DNA of 64,000 nt from Balanoglossus misakiensis (lineage: Eukaryota; Hemichordata): the NCBI GenBank assembly GCA_040954595.2, contig CM082578.2:9982001-10046000 (forward strand), written 5' to 3'. The notes under the pieces are model-generated. The model was not told the DNA's origin. It worked only from the letters and a program-made list of their open reading frames with translations, and did no database searches. Shown here in pieces: positions 1-13,332 of the stretch. Both the position numbers and the translations under genes were made by a program. How positions within the stretch are numbered: position 1 is the stretch's first letter; the number at the start of each line of letters is the position of its first letter.

Positions 1-473
1 TCTCTATATGCTCTATCGCTGCTCCCGCGTGTCCATGGCGATGTACAGGTAGTTTTTTCTACGTCGTAAAGTGTATTGAATGACCTAATTTTTGAAACGC
101 TTGAACGGATTTAAATACTTAAAAGTGCTATGCTGTGGCATTGGTTGGAAAATATCCATGTAGGAGGGGCAATTTAGAACCCCCCCCCTCTCCCCATCGT
201 TTTCCGAACAGTGTATATCGCAAAACCATGTCCACATCGGGCTAATAATTTGCATGCAGTTCTAGAATGCATACCAATACGCATTGTTTGTGGACACGGG
301 CCTAGATAATGGCAAGTCTGAGCGGAGAGTACTCGCCAGACAAAAAGTGGTGAAAGTTGGCGAACAAAATTATTAGAGGTCGCTGCCACTCACTACTTTG
401 ATAATCACGAACGCATAGGGATTAATTTAGTATTGGCGAGTTAAATCATTAAAAGAAACTCAGCTCGACTCAC
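1..473 (-). other. Left-edge intron of the aminopeptidase-like gene
   Basis: On the minus strand this stretch follows the GTGAGT donor at 473-468, so it is the start of the first intron of the aminopeptidase-like gene. I see no second M1 peptidase exon in it. A short C-run lies near 180-188. The small open frames here have no recognisable protein features. Confidence 0.6.
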
Positions 474-1147
474 TTCAGCTGACTGTCTTCTCCCTCTGTG
501 TAGTTGCTAAGGTACAGTCCCTGGAAATCGTCGTGGTGCAGGGTCCCCGTAAACGAGTCGAGCTTGACGGCGTACTCTTGACCTTCCTGCAGACCGTCTC
601 CGGAGAGAACGATTTTGAAGAACTCGTACTCGTCGTCTCGCTCGGTTCTGCTGATCTCCAGGGCTTCCAGTTGCTGGGGAGAGCTCGTGGAAGTGACGCT
701 GACGAACGCCGGGTCGATCTGCAACGTCGGGTGCGCGTGCAGCGTGATCACGTTGGTCGCCTTCTCCGCTCTCACTACGATTTCGACGGAGCCGTCGAAA
801 GAAAATCGCTTCGGCCCATCTTCCTCGTCTAAGAACGGCTGGAGTTTGACCGTGTACATCGACGGCACCAAGGTATCGGGCAGCCTCCCTTCGAACGGCT
901 CGCCCTTTTGCTCATCGGGGTCGTCTGGCTCCGGCATGGGATCCGTGGGGGCCTCGCACGTCACATCCTCGCACACCGGCATCGCGAAGTAGGTGATCAA
1001 AACGGCGCCGGCGATCAAGATGCAGACGACGGCGACGATGCTGACTGCTTTTCCTGTGCTGACGAAGCATCCTTTCTTTCGACTTTTGTGAGTGTCCGTT
1101 TCCAGCTCGAACGTATCCGTGCTGTTGAATACGTATTTGGCCGCCAT
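474..1147 (-). CDS. Aminopeptidase N-like M1 ectopeptidase, first coding exon (partial)
   Basis: This is the N-terminal exon of a type II membrane aminopeptidase; the zinc site would lie in exons beyond the left edge. The start is ATG at 1147-1145 (AACC-ATGG context). An in-frame ATG at 1195 would add 16 residues. Residues 1-33 form a short cytoplasmic tail with the basic patch KSRKK, about 34-55 are a hydrophobic anchor, and 57-95 are an acidic, Pro-rich stalk. From about 96 the segment RLPDTLVPSMYTVKLQPFL begins the M1 N-terminal beta-saddle, followed by FDGSVEIVVRAEK. The exon ends in phase 2 at a GTGAGT donor. The family trims N-terminal residues from peptides outside the cell. No HExxH motif is in the window, so activity cannot be judged, and the exact paralogue (APN, glutamyl or leucyl-cystinyl type) is not resolved. 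Confidence 0.82.
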
Positions 1148-1931
1148 GGTTGGGCCGGCCGGGGGAACTGGAAAGAAAGTTCCGCTACCGTCCACCTCTT
1201 GAAATACCTATAGGTGTGTTTACTCAGCGCGAGATGGGGTCACAAATCACTCACACGTTTTATTACGGATCTGCTACGCAAAGATCTATATCAATCAATA
1301 CGCGATAGGAGTGACCGGTCTAAGTTTGTACTTCCCCCCTCTACTGTCTATGGTTTGTACCAACCACTGAAAAGCATTCGGGCTAAGTTCAAGTAGCGAC
1401 TGGTAAATGTAAAATGGTGTTCAATGCAATTATTGGAATATCGCAACTTGTTTGGCTCGAATGACAACTGCTGTGACCATTTTTTAAACCATAACTTAAA
1501 AAGCTGGTCGCGTCCTCTCGCATGGAGAGCAGGCCGGGGCGTGGCACAACCGTTAATCACGCGTCGCAATATGACATTGAATTTTATTGCACATCATGTC
1601 ACATCACATCATATGTAACCAGTAGCTCCGCCCATAGACCAGATTGCAAAACCACTGGTCACCTAGAATGCGAGTACAAGCGTTTTATAACACCGCGTTG
1701 AATCACGGGAATACCTCCAATATATAAGAGCAGCGACTAAATGAAAACTTTTTATCATTTAATTTTTGACACTAATTTGGAATGCAACTGGGCTACACCC
1801 GACCCCCCCCCCCCCCTTACCCCTTTCAGAACTGAGACCTGAGAACAGTCACCAACATAGGACTCACAGTAACATATGTTTTACAAGGCGGAACAACCCG
1901 GACAAAAGCACCAGTCTGGGCATGAATGTTG

Positions 1932-1958
1932 TTGCTGCTGCTGCTGCTGCTGCTGCTG
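1932..1958. repeat. (CTG)n trinucleotide microsatellite
   Basis: About nine uninterrupted CTG/TGC units are preceded by two GTT units. The tract is intergenic. Frames through it give poly-Cys, poly-Ala or poly-Leu strings with no other protein-like features, so I do not treat it as coding. Confidence 0.9.
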
Positions 1959-4687
1959 TATGGAACTATTACTACATTTCATGCATGCATGCATGGGTTG
2001 GAATGCAAGCTGGCAGTTGTCTGAGTGCTATTTGGTGGATATTTTTTTTTATGAATCTTCGATTGCGTTGTGAACAACTGCATGTTGGCATAACGATGGG
2101 GAAAACGGTATATGGAGTATACGGTGATTCTAGTTCAGAAGCATGTTAAGATATAAGAATATCATGCTTCTGGACCCTGATGAGCCCACTACACTGGCCA
2201 TAATCGAGCGTATATCCACCAACGGTTCAACGAACTCAAAATAAAGTTAAAATTTCTTTGCTTCGGAACACTGAGTAGGTAACATGGGGCTTACGACACG
2301 ACGTTTGATCAATGGTCATTGTACTGTTTAAAAGAACGCTTGATTTGCAGGGGTAAATATTAGTATATCCTTTACCTATATAACCACAGTGGTATTTACG
2401 TTAGACGTTGGTGTAACATCAACACAAGTCAATTGGGGTCACTTTCGAACAATATAGCTTTTCAGAAACCCTCACACTATACATGTCAGTGATACGCTGG
2501 AGTCACTTCTCCAGTGTTCTTGTTTTAAACCGCAAAAAAACGGCAGGTTTTCGCATAAGAGATGATGTTTCTAGCGAGCTCTCGCGGATCCATTACATCA
2601 TCGACGAGATTTAGTCTGAAATAGGTAGCGGTTATATATTCGTCTTTCTCGCATTCAAATTCTCACGAACACATGATTTTCACTTTCGCATTCCTATCAA
2701 AATGATCAGCTCTGGCAAGTATAAAAAATAACTGCTGTGGTTGAAAATTTGACCGTTTGAACTGAGTATGAAGTCAAAATGTATATGTCACGTATGTATG
2801 GGCGATGCGACCTTGACTGGAATATCTATGTGGTGAAGGAGAAATGTATATCTGGTCTATCTTGAGAGACAGGGAGAAATGGAACTTACATAGCCGCCAG
2901 CAGTCGGAAACAGTTCGTGCAGGGCACTGTGAAATGAGGCTTGGGGCATGTTTTCATGTTGTCTTTGTCGGAATACCACCCCGAACACGCATTAAGTTCA
3001 AACATGTGTAGTTTTAGTTTGTTTATATTAATTAGATCACTTTGGTTATATTTTCGGTGTGATAGTGGTCATTCATTCGGAACGCCTGAAATTGGCCTAT
3101 TCGATTGGTGGTTATTTTTGATGGCGTGGTTCGGATTTGTCTGTCAGATCATGACAGTTTCCCGCCTTTCATCCTCGAATAACTTGATGATATATTCATG
3201 TATATACCTGATCCAAAATACTTCAACCCCCCCCCCTCCAGGATTTAATGCATACAGCCTTAGCGATGTTAATCTATCATTGGCGTAATGCCACGGTGGA
3301 CAGTGGTAGGGACCCAGTTATATATTTACTCAGGGCTTTTGATCAGGGCAAGCGGTATAACCATAGACCCTGACCAGACGCATAGCTTCATGCACTTACA
3401 CTCACTGTGTGCGGTTGCGTACATAGTAACAGCAGCTGGGGCGATTTCAGAGGGCAAGTAGCAATGCCAGTGAGATAAGCTTACTGTCAAAGTAAAAATC
3501 CCCCGTTCTATAGTCTATTGTTGAAGAAATCATATCACTATTCTATCGCTGCCAAACGTGTTATCGTGTACACGAAAATTTATTGGATTTATTACTCACA
3601 GAATTGCCCGGAGTCTTGCGCATGGGCAGATTTATCGCTCTGCGATCTAACAGGTGTGAGAAAAAAAGTCTGTTCAAATCTCAGTTTTTCTTCACGACAT
3701 TGGCGTCGAAATTTGGCACAAAGGAATTCGTAATATTTGTATTTATTGCATGTCGCTAAATGATTGCTGTTGTCCTATGATTCTGCAGCGAACACGGTGT
3801 CTCAGAGACCACAGACGTCATTATTTCCCTTATCATCATTAGTCAATGCCACTTGCATGTCATACTAAATTTAACACGCACATATCCTTTTGAGTGTCAC
3901 CGCGCGGTACTACAAGTTATCATAATTCAGATTAACTTTTATTTGTCTTACGATCACGCGATTTGATGACTCATTTATTTCGGCACCCTGGGTCATATTT
4001 ATGGAATACAATAAAATAATCGAAGATTGTAAACATATATCATACAAACAATGGAAAATAAATCGTGTGTGCTACATTGGGAACAAATATTTCTGATTTT
4101 TATCTCATGCATGGCTGTTATTAAAATTAGTTGATTGACTGCTGGTAGAAAATATTATCATTTCAAGAGGGAAAATACAGATACATAATGCTTCGTGCTT
4201 CAGTTATGATGGGTTGGAATTTGTCACACCTCAACCCGCCCTCTTGGTAAATATAAAAAAAACAAATGTACACAAAACAATGGCTCGTTTATTTTATGCT
4301 TTGCACACAGAAACTTATAAGATTTCTCACAATAGGAACATGATACAGATTTGAAGTGGGTCCCTGCAAAACGTTCTTTCGTTTTTCTTCTTCTCGTGGC
4401 TTCATGTAAACGCATTGCGACGGTCCAGGAGGCCTTATGTTTAACCTTTGTCGGTGGATTCAAATGCTTCTACTAATTACTATTTAGTCTCCAAGCCTCT
4501 GTTTTGACCATGTAATCGTAGCCCTCCAAAGTACTCGTGGCATCGAGCAATAACAATATCAGAGACCGGGGTTCGTGTGATCACAAAATGTATGATCAGC
4601 CCACTGTACTGTCGATCCAAACACTTGCAGGAGGAGAGAGATACCCAGCTAATAATAGGCCTATAGCGAGAGGATTTCGTGTGCGTA

Positions 4688-4689
<2 letters not shown>

Positions 4690-4719
<30 letters not shown>

Positions 4720-4720
4720 G
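4690..4720. repeat. (GT)n followed by an 18-G homopolymer
   Basis: A short GT run at about 4690-4702 passes into 18 consecutive G at 4703-4720. It is intergenic, and the exact length may be unreliable because such runs are error-prone in sequencing. Confidence 0.85.
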
Positions 4721-6001
4721 TTGTCGTCGCATCCTGGTGAAGCGCTGGAAAATATTCGTCTGCGGTGCCGGTAATTTAAGGGGACAAAACTTGCACTACA
4801 TGTACTTGCAACCATGAAGGTCCCCAAAATATGTGCTGTTGGACCTAGGTGTCCGAAGGTTTACCTCTAAGTGAATTTGAATGTTTTATGGCGTGCAATA
4901 AAAGCAGGCAAAAGGATTGCGATGAGAGGACCACTCGCAAAATGCCCTGTTCTCATCGAACCGTGTGTGTCATGCGGCGACTGACGACCTGGTAAAACAA
5001 TTGTGGCACATGCATTTCAAACTTGCTGTAATTTACTTGTGACTCATTGGGAGGGAGTACAGTCCATTCTGGGGGGTAGAGTCCGCTCACAGAATGCATT
5101 GTTTGAATATTAAATATTGTTTGTGCAATCAGGTTTGAAGTCGACCTGGCCTCATTTCAAGGTCGCTGGCCATATACATCAAGACACAAGTCTCTCTGTG
5201 TAATAATTCATGCTTAGTCAAAACAAACACCCCACTTCAAAATGTCCGCGTGATACCGTTATAATATTTATAGAGGGACAACTATGTGGTTTATTTTTTT
5301 CTTCTTTCTTTCTCAGTTCTCTGTTTACCAGTCCGCTATGTGCTAAGTTCACTTTCGCGCCGCTGTAGTAGGATCCGTAAAACCCAGACAATCCAGGGTC
5401 CACATTAGGACTGACAGAAATCAGCGCCATCATAAAAAGCGCGGTTCGAGACAATAAAACAGGGCACTTTACGCCACAACTTGCACCGTACGTTACCAGG
5501 TGCTTATTGGACGTGTATTGGTATTTTAATAGTTCAATGATTACACTGAAGGCGGCAATTTGAAGTTGGACTGTACCATAATATATTGTTGAGCTTCGTT
5601 GAAATGTTTGTTTTCAGTGAGTCTTGAAGCATCGACTTCTGGCAGCAATGACACGGAACGACAGTACATTCATCCAATATTCCCTGAAAATTTCTGCTCT
5701 TACTTAATAGGGTAGATACGCGTACATGGTAAAGGCCTTTGCAATGCCATGAACAGGTGCGTTTTACCCACCCGTGTAGACTGCCACCGACGACCCTGTG
5801 GACATTTCATCATCTGCTACCTGACACAATGCCTGACATGAACTTCAAGAACGTTATTCCTAAATCCCAATTCCCAACCGATAATGGAAAGCAGTTTAAT
5901 ATGATCATAGCAGTTCTGCGATCTCTTCATAATCCCAGTTCACTGTACTTTATTGAAAACGAGAGCGTACAAATATCTCTCATGTGATGGCGCTTTCCAA
6001 C

Positions 6002-9000
6002 ATGGCGGCGGACAGTGGTCACAGTCACCGTCCGGGGACGTTAAAACAGAAAAACAAGTCACACAAGGCAGGGAGACACAGGAGTAAAGGAGAAATCGAT
6101 AGGGAAGTCAAAGGTGAGTGCTAAGACGCTAGTCTGTGGTTCACATCTAGGAGGTATGGATCGGCAGGGTTACTTTGATACAGACGTGGTATCCGCTAAA
6201 CACGTGGTTTATATCATGTATTGCAAAATACACATGGTATACACCCGGGTGGATCATTGGGGGTACCTTGTGATCAAAAATTACGCTTTACCACCGACAA
6301 AGTACGCTCCTAACATGTTCAATATGTAAAAACTGCATTCACATGGACCCCAACACCCAGACTACTGTACATATAAATAAAGTTGTAGGCCAATGCTACA
6401 ATGTATTGCTGATGATATTTACAGGCTAAACCTTGTCATTTTATCTTCTTTTGCAAAGTGTTTTAATAGGGTAGTTTATGTTTTTTTGCCACTGTCCATA
6501 GGTAGAGTTGGTGTCAAAATGGTCACAAAGAAAATGAAAAGGGAAATGAAAAAAGTTTCCAGGAAAAATCAGGTAAGAACAAAATGTGGTAGTAGGATTA
6601 GAGATAGTTTGCCTTTATTGTCTACCTACGTGTACCTGAGTGCCAATATGTATTGACCCGGTATCATTCACAGGCAAAGCAGAATATGAAGAAAAAGAGG
6701 GAAGAGGTTCTGATGAAGAAGAGAAACATTGGCTCAGCATCAGGAGCTCCTCACCTTGTGGTAAGTACCTGTAATTCCAATTATAAATCTTTAGGAAATT
6801 GGAGTTCAGTTGTAAGGTGTTCATAATTGATTTCTCAGATATAGAAAACATGGACGTTGATCTCGCTTCCTCACTTCATTATTCTCGTTGTTTCCACCTC
6901 CCCAGGTCATCCTGCCACTGTCGGGGGACGTTGACCCCAACAAAGTGAAACAGCAGCTTCTGTCCTCGGATGAGACGGCCGTTGTTACAGAAAATAGTCA
7001 CATTACAAATATGGTGTAAGTTTTGATAAATTTATACTTTTCAATCTTTGACTGCATGGTCATTGGGAATGGTTACCAGTGACAACGTTCATTGGAAATG
7101 GAATCCACTCCTCAATTATACAAAAAAGATATAATGAAAATGAGGAGATAATGAAGCTTACATCAAGCAGTTGATGCAAACACTAGTAGTTTTGAATTAT
7201 CAAATAACATTTGTGACACTGTCACACAGAAACCCACCATGCTTTATTATTTCAATTAACAGTGTCCCTAGGTTTAAAACAAGGCTGTCGTTTGTCGTCC
7301 CGCCTTCGGGCAACCTCACGGCGATGCTGGATGCAGCAAAGGTGGCAGACACCATACTCTGTGTGCTGTCCCCCAATGGTGCCTGGGACAGCTTTGGTGA
7401 CCTCTGTTTGACCTGCCTCTTTGCCCAGGGTCTTCCTGCCACAGTTCATGTTGTCCAGGTGAGGAAGTGAGATTGGATGGATGAGTGTGATAAGTTTAGT
7501 TGGTGATGTTTATTTTGCTGGCCAAATCTGATAAAATGATGCGAGAACATGCAAAGTGATAAAGTCACACTTTCTCTTGAGAATTTGTGAGCTTTGAAAA
7601 TCAGCTGTGTACTCAGTCAAAAGAGCATCCACTTCCATATAATGAACACAGACACAGACTGATTGTGTGAAATCCTCTCATTGTTCATTGTAGGGTTTGA
7701 ATGAATTACCAGTGAAGAAACAGACCGAAGCCAAGAAGAATTTACAGAAAACACTTGAAAAAAGGTAAAAAGCTCTTTTGAATGTGTTTATACTGAGATG
7801 GAAATGGCATTTAATAGACAACCAGTATGTACACATCTATAAAAGAGCTAGGCGAAGTTCCAATGATTATGATCAGAATTTCGATTGCAGTCCTACCTAC
7901 TGGTACTACATAACATATGACCCTATTTTTTCCAGATTCCCAGACAAGAAGTTACACACACTGGACAGCGACCAGGATGGAATACTTGTAATAAGGCAAA
8001 TCTCCAATCAGAAACTGAGACAGATTAAGTACAGGAACCAAAGATCACACTTGCTGGCCAGACAGGTGGCATTTGAAGAAAATTCAGATTCAGTAAGTTT
8101 TCACATGATTACACGAATGTTCAATTCACCCTCATGTTACTGATGGGTTTCCAAACTTGAATCCCCTTCATATTTCCAGAGAACTAACCAATTCTTCACC
8201 TCTTTTCACCAAAACAAGACAGTTGCGGGCACACTGAAGGTGTCCGGCTTTGTCCAAGGCAAATCCATGTCTGTCAATGGACTGGTGCACCTGCCTGGGT
8301 ACGGAGACTTCCAGCTCTCACAGATCGACCTCCTGCCCGACCCTTGCCCTCTGAACCCCAAAGTGAAGAAACAGAAGAAGGATAGCATGCAGACAGTAAG
8401 TGTGAAAGGGCTTTCAATTTTGTGCTGTGCAGATTTCAAAAAGAAATTTGATGTTCTGTGGCAACAAGATTTATCAACATGGTCAGGTTCACGGTTTTGC
8501 TGTTGAGTACCAGTAGTACATGTATTACATTCAGTCCATCTGTTTTGCCTCTCTGCTAGGATGACAGCACAGTAGATGCCATGGATGAAGACGTGAAGGT
8601 TCTGGGCAAAGCTGACCCAGCGGCTCAAGAGTCACTGCAGTGTGAAGTGATTCCGGACCCAATGGAAGGTGAACAGACATGGCCCACGGAAGAGGAGCTG
8701 GCGGAAGCTGAAGGTTAGCCTCCCTAAAATATGCTTGATATGTAGCCATGCCGGTATCAATTTCATCCTCCCTGACATGCTTGGATAGTTGCGATATCTT
8801 TCTAATTATCCACCTCGGAAGTACATGTAATCTAAACAAGATTATACCTCACATATTCATTGACAAGTATGAGTGGTAAATTTGAGTGAAACACATTGTA
8901 CACTGTGCATTATATTCTCACAGCTTTACAGAAGGCTCTCAGTGAGAAGAGGAAAATTTTGAAGAAGGTACCCAAGGGAACCTCGGAGTACCAGGCAGCG

Positions 9001-12000
9001 TGGATTGTGGATGATGAAGAGAGAGAAATAGATGATGATGATGACATTGGAGGAGATGATGTAAGTTGATGGTACATTACAGATTTGATACTTGATATTT
9101 TGGATGAAAAAGCAGTAGCTGGTGTTTTAAACACGGTGATGCAACATAGTTTTACTTTTGAGGCATACCTAGGAAATACAGATATCTGCTTAATTTTACA
9201 GGCTTTATTTGGTGAGGGGCTCATTCAGATTTTTTCATCATATAAACATCTTCCATCTTTCTCTCTGCTAGGATTCTGAAGAAGACAGTGATGAAGAAGG
9301 GAGTGATGACGATGATGAGTTTGCTGCCATGGATCATTCGGATGAGGAGGAGGCAGAAGGCGATGGGGATAGAGCTGACATGGAAACAGTAAGGAGTCAA
9401 TACTGAAGATTTAGTGAGAGCCATTGTTTGTCAATTCTGAATGGGGGACCTGATCTGATTTTTTGACAAGATCCTGTGTGATACTTGTGTTGTTATGTTC
9501 CATTTCATGTAAGCTCATTTTATGCTTTTATTATCTTAGATGACAGTCACTGAAATAGATGATGATGAAAAATATGATGAAAATATTGATATCGAAGAAG
9601 AGAGGAAGATGTAAGTAGTGACAAACCCGGCATCTGTACACAATGTCAGAAAGGTCTCTAAATACAAACTGCAGTAGATAATTTTCGTCTCCATTGACCT
9701 TTCACATGACAACATGTTTGAATGATCAACTAGCTTTCCGTGCTTTGACATGCAAAGATGTTACCAGGGCAACAGTCTTTTCAACCATATTGTATCACAT
9801 GAGAATGCTGCAGCCAATCAAGAGAACTGAATTTTGTTATGCATCAAAGTATGAGTTGTGCTCTGACATGTGACCCCATCTGACCTTTGAACTCTTAGTC
9901 TCCATTTCCCATCGGAATCGTTTTTTTTTACAGTTTGGAGAAACTCCGATCAGAACGTCAAAACGTAATGTTTCCAGATGAGGTGGACACACCCATGGAT
10001 GTTCCTGCGAGAGTTAGATTCCAGAAGTAAGTACCGGCACAAGAAGCTTACATAAAATTGCTGCTGAACTTCACAAACTGTTGCAATCATCAAATTTTTG
10101 AGAGAGAGGAAATTCAGCTTCTTCCTAAAATGATATGGTTTAATTTCAGATATCGAGGTTTGAAAAGTTTCCGAACATCACCCTGGGATCCAAAGGAAAA
10201 TCTGCCGACAGATTACGCAAGGATCTTTCAATTTCAGAATTTTAAAACGACGAAAAACAGGGTTTTGAATCAAGAAACGGAAGAAACAGCAATGGTAAGA
10301 CCGGCTTAATCCTGGAAAAATGTTATGCAGTTGAATGACAAATGTTTTCTTATTTGGATATTCGGATGTAACAGATTCGGTCGATCAATCACTTTGAAGA
10401 TGTGTTCGGATGAATTGTAAATAGAAAGGCTTTTGGAGATTTTGATGAAGAGGGAAACCGTGACTACATGAGTGTCTCTTACAATAATGCATTTTTGTTT
10501 TTTATACAATAGGTTGGATGGTATGTGACTCTACATATTATGAATGTACCAAGAGTATTCATGGGTGAGTCTTATGAAAATTGCCTTGTTATTTTTGATT
10601 TCAAAATGACTCTTGGGTATTGTACTTTCTTACAAGAGAAAATAGTGCTCATTGAAAAATGATTTTGGTAGTTTGGTTTCAGTATTGATTTATTCACCAT
10701 TGTCGTATTTCTCACATTGCAGACAACTTTGACGACAAGAAACCATTGGTGATATTTTCCCTGCTACAGTATGAGCAAAAGGTGAGAATATCACCCTTCC
10801 AGAAGGTGTTGTACATTGTAATTAGAAAAAATAACATAATTTATGCGTTATGCAGCTGAAGTTATTCACAACACAGTCCTGAGTGGAATATGTAGATGAC
10901 ACCCACAAATCACAACGAACGCAAATCAGATGTCATCTTCTTATTTCAGATGTCCGTGGTACACTTTGCTCTGAAGAAACATCACTCTTGCAGAGAACCT
11001 ATCAAATCCAAGGTTAGTCCACCAGAATATAGCATGAGCTATGTCAGTTTGCGAATGATTTACTGGTAAAACTTTTTGAGGAAATTAGCATGGAAGAGAA
11101 ATTTTACTTGTCAGCTCGCAAAAGGGGGCCATGTTGGACACAGAGGGCGTTATTATGACCACATGTACATGTATTGAAAAAATGTATGTCAGCAATGTTA
11201 CTACTGTTACAAATAAGTCATTGGCTAATGTGATGTTTTTCCTCCTATCACCAGGACCCGTTAATATTTCAAGTGGGTTGTCGGCGATTCTCTGCAGGAC
11301 CCATCTTTTCCCAACACACTGTTGGAGACAAACACAAGGTACGAGGAAACCTGTGGATTGTACCTGAATGTACATGCAGTTGCTGTGATGTGATAGTTTA
11401 TTTTGATTTTACATGTCATCTTCTCAGTTGCTGCATCTCGCAGAAGATGCTGCAGTAATATGTTACACACTAATCTTAATACCACAGTACATTCACCACT
11501 TACTCTGCTTGGCCTCTTTGTCCCCAGAATGAGAGATACTTGCAAAAAGATGGCATCACCGTGGCGAGTGTTTATGCACCCATTACATTTCCACCGGCGT
11601 CAGTCTTAGTTTTTAAGGAAAATCAGGATGGTAAGTGGGAAGCTTGATAGTTTTGTTGATGGAGCAGAAGTCAGTAGTAGAAAACAATGGATGTAAATAT
11701 GAAAATATTCAGGAATCACCATGGTGAAACTAATAATGTATTTCAAATCAACCATTTGTATATGTGCCAACATGGACATTTTTTGTTTCTATCAATGCCT
11801 CAGGTTCGCATAAATTTGTGTCTATTGGCACGTTGCTGGGTGTGGATCCAAACAGAGTTGTTTGCAAGCGAGCCGTGTTGAGTGGACACCCGTTCAAGAT
11901 CAACAAGAAGAAGTCGGTCTTGCGATACATGTTTTTCAATCGAGGTGAGTGCACCAGTGTCTGTGTGGTGAATTTATTGTTAGTATTTACGCCATGTGTG

Positions 12001-12477
12001 GTTGTTGCGTGACAACTCATGTGGCCATCTTTCGATAAACGACTGATTCTGATGCACGAATGATTCTTGTTATTTCAGAGGACATTCTGTGGTTCAAACC
12101 AGTGGAGCTATACACCAAGTGGGGAAGGAGAGGTCATATCAGGGAACCAATTGGTAAGTCAGTACATGTATGTGAAACTGGTAGATTGGTAGCCTCCTTC
12201 GGAAATCGGTTATTTCAACGGCTCCGGAACAAACCAGGCAGACTTCATAATTGACCTTTCTGTGGTTGTGTTTTATTCTTAAATTTCAGGGACTCATGGA
12301 CACATGAAGTGCGTGTTTGACGGTCAGCTGAAATCACAGGACACCGTGTTGATGAACCTCTACAAACGTGTCTACCCCAAATGGACGTACGACCCTTATG
12401 TCCCCGGTGACCTCAAAGTAGAAATTCAAGAAAATGACATTGCTGGAGAAGATGACAGTGATGTGGAAATGCAATGA
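6002..12477 (+). CDS. TSR1: TSR1, pre-40S ribosome maturation factor (22 coding exons, 820 aa)
   Basis: TSR1 binds pre-40S particles as a GTPase-like factor without GTPase activity, related to BMS1. Exons: 6002-6113, 6502-6572, 6674-6760, 6906-7015, 7263-7458, 7694-7764, 7936-8092, 8219-8395, 8560-8713, 8924-9060, 9272-9388, 9540-9610, 9934-10026, 10150-10294, 10513-10564, 10723-10781, 10950-11012, 11255-11338, 11528-11630, 11804-11944, 12079-12153, 12290-12477. Introns are GT-AG and phases join without a stop. Hallmarks are a basic N-terminus ([12 protein letters not shown]), [23 protein letters not shown], a Glu/Asp-rich stretch over exons 10-12, [32 protein letters not shown] and [11 protein letters not shown]. 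Length is close to human TSR1 (804 aa). An in-frame ATG at 5987 would add five residues. Exon 8 could start at 8180, and exon 5 at 7272, both in frame. Confidence 0.96.
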
Positions 12478-12505
12478 GCAATTTACAATGAATTTATGAA
12501 ATCAA

Positions 12506-12511
12506 AATAAA
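12506..12511 (+). terminator. TSR1 polyadenylation signal AATAAA
   Basis: A canonical AATAAA lies 29 bp after the TSR1 stop codon, which would give a very short 3' UTR. It is the first such hexamer downstream. Confidence 0.75.
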
Positions 12512-13332
12512 CTCTTGTCCTTTTAGTCATACCGGTATATTGTCCCATCGGATTTTATGAATGCACACAACCTAACATACAGGATGGACTGAAAGGTCAT
12601 ATATTCAAAAAGAAAATTTAATCGGCTGAAAACTTCATACACCTGAATAAATGTTACCTTTGGAGCTTTGTCAGTTCAATGTGATGGGCACAAACTCAGA
12701 GCCAGTAGCTGTTTGGGGCAAGCTCCTGGTTCATACGTCAATGCCATTGCCTTGTGTAAACTTTCCATAAATATGAGCATAATATATATTCATATTTCAT
12801 GGATTCAGTAATTTGTAATCAATTTGAAACCTTTCACATTTCAACCTTGCTGTATGTACTGGTAACATACTACATCAATGAATTAAAATTTACACTCATG
12901 TGCTGAAAAATGTGCGTTTGTTATTATTTATAAACACATACATGTATGTTATTTACCAAATGACATGCAACTAATCCTTGTTCATCTCTTACCCGACATG
13001 ATTTTAATTATTCTTCACCCATTAAACCTTATACCACAGTGTGTGGAGTGACTGTGCTTATACCATACCATATAATGGTAAAGTTTTACAACAAATCAAT
13101 GATTTGCATTTGCTGACAAACTTCTTTCTTAAAAGAGACGCAAACATCAAAACCAGTTATACAACTTTCCCAATCAAAAACAAAACATGAAATTTCTCTC
13201 TAAATAGTCTACGATACAACTTTTCAATTTGAAAAATAGAGTCATATAAGGATGTGCATATTACATACAAAAACTAAAGTTCCATAAAGTGGGACATTGC
13301 CTCAGTGGAAGACTGGCTTGTAAACCAACAGC
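12512..13332. other. Convergent intergenic/3' UTR region, TSR1 and FAM185A-like
   Basis: This is AT-rich DNA between the 3' ends of two convergent genes. No open frame here looks coding. A minus-strand ATTAAA variant (TTTAAT on the plus strand, near 13003-13008) is a possible poly(A) signal for the FAM185A-like gene. Confidence 0.55.

Larger units (their letters stand above)
1148..5986. other. Intergenic region between divergent aminopeptidase and TSR1 genes
   Basis: I find no credible exon in these 4.8 kb. The open frames are short, lack splice support and carry no recognisable motif. Visible features are C-runs near 1802-1816 and 3227-3238, a (CTG)n tract near 1932-1958 and a G-run at 4703-4720. 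The two flanking genes diverge, so promoters for both should lie here, but I see no convincing TATA box. Confidence 0.6.

Noticed and set aside
2941-3288. 115-codon hydrophobic plus-strand frame
   Set aside because: AT-rich chance frame ending in a Pro run made by a C-homopolymer. No motif, promoter or splice sites.
7459-7693. Possible intronic C/D snoRNA in TSR1 (TGATGTT and CTGA-like words)
   Set aside because: Ribosome-factor introns often host snoRNAs, but the boxes here are imperfect and no terminal stem is evident.
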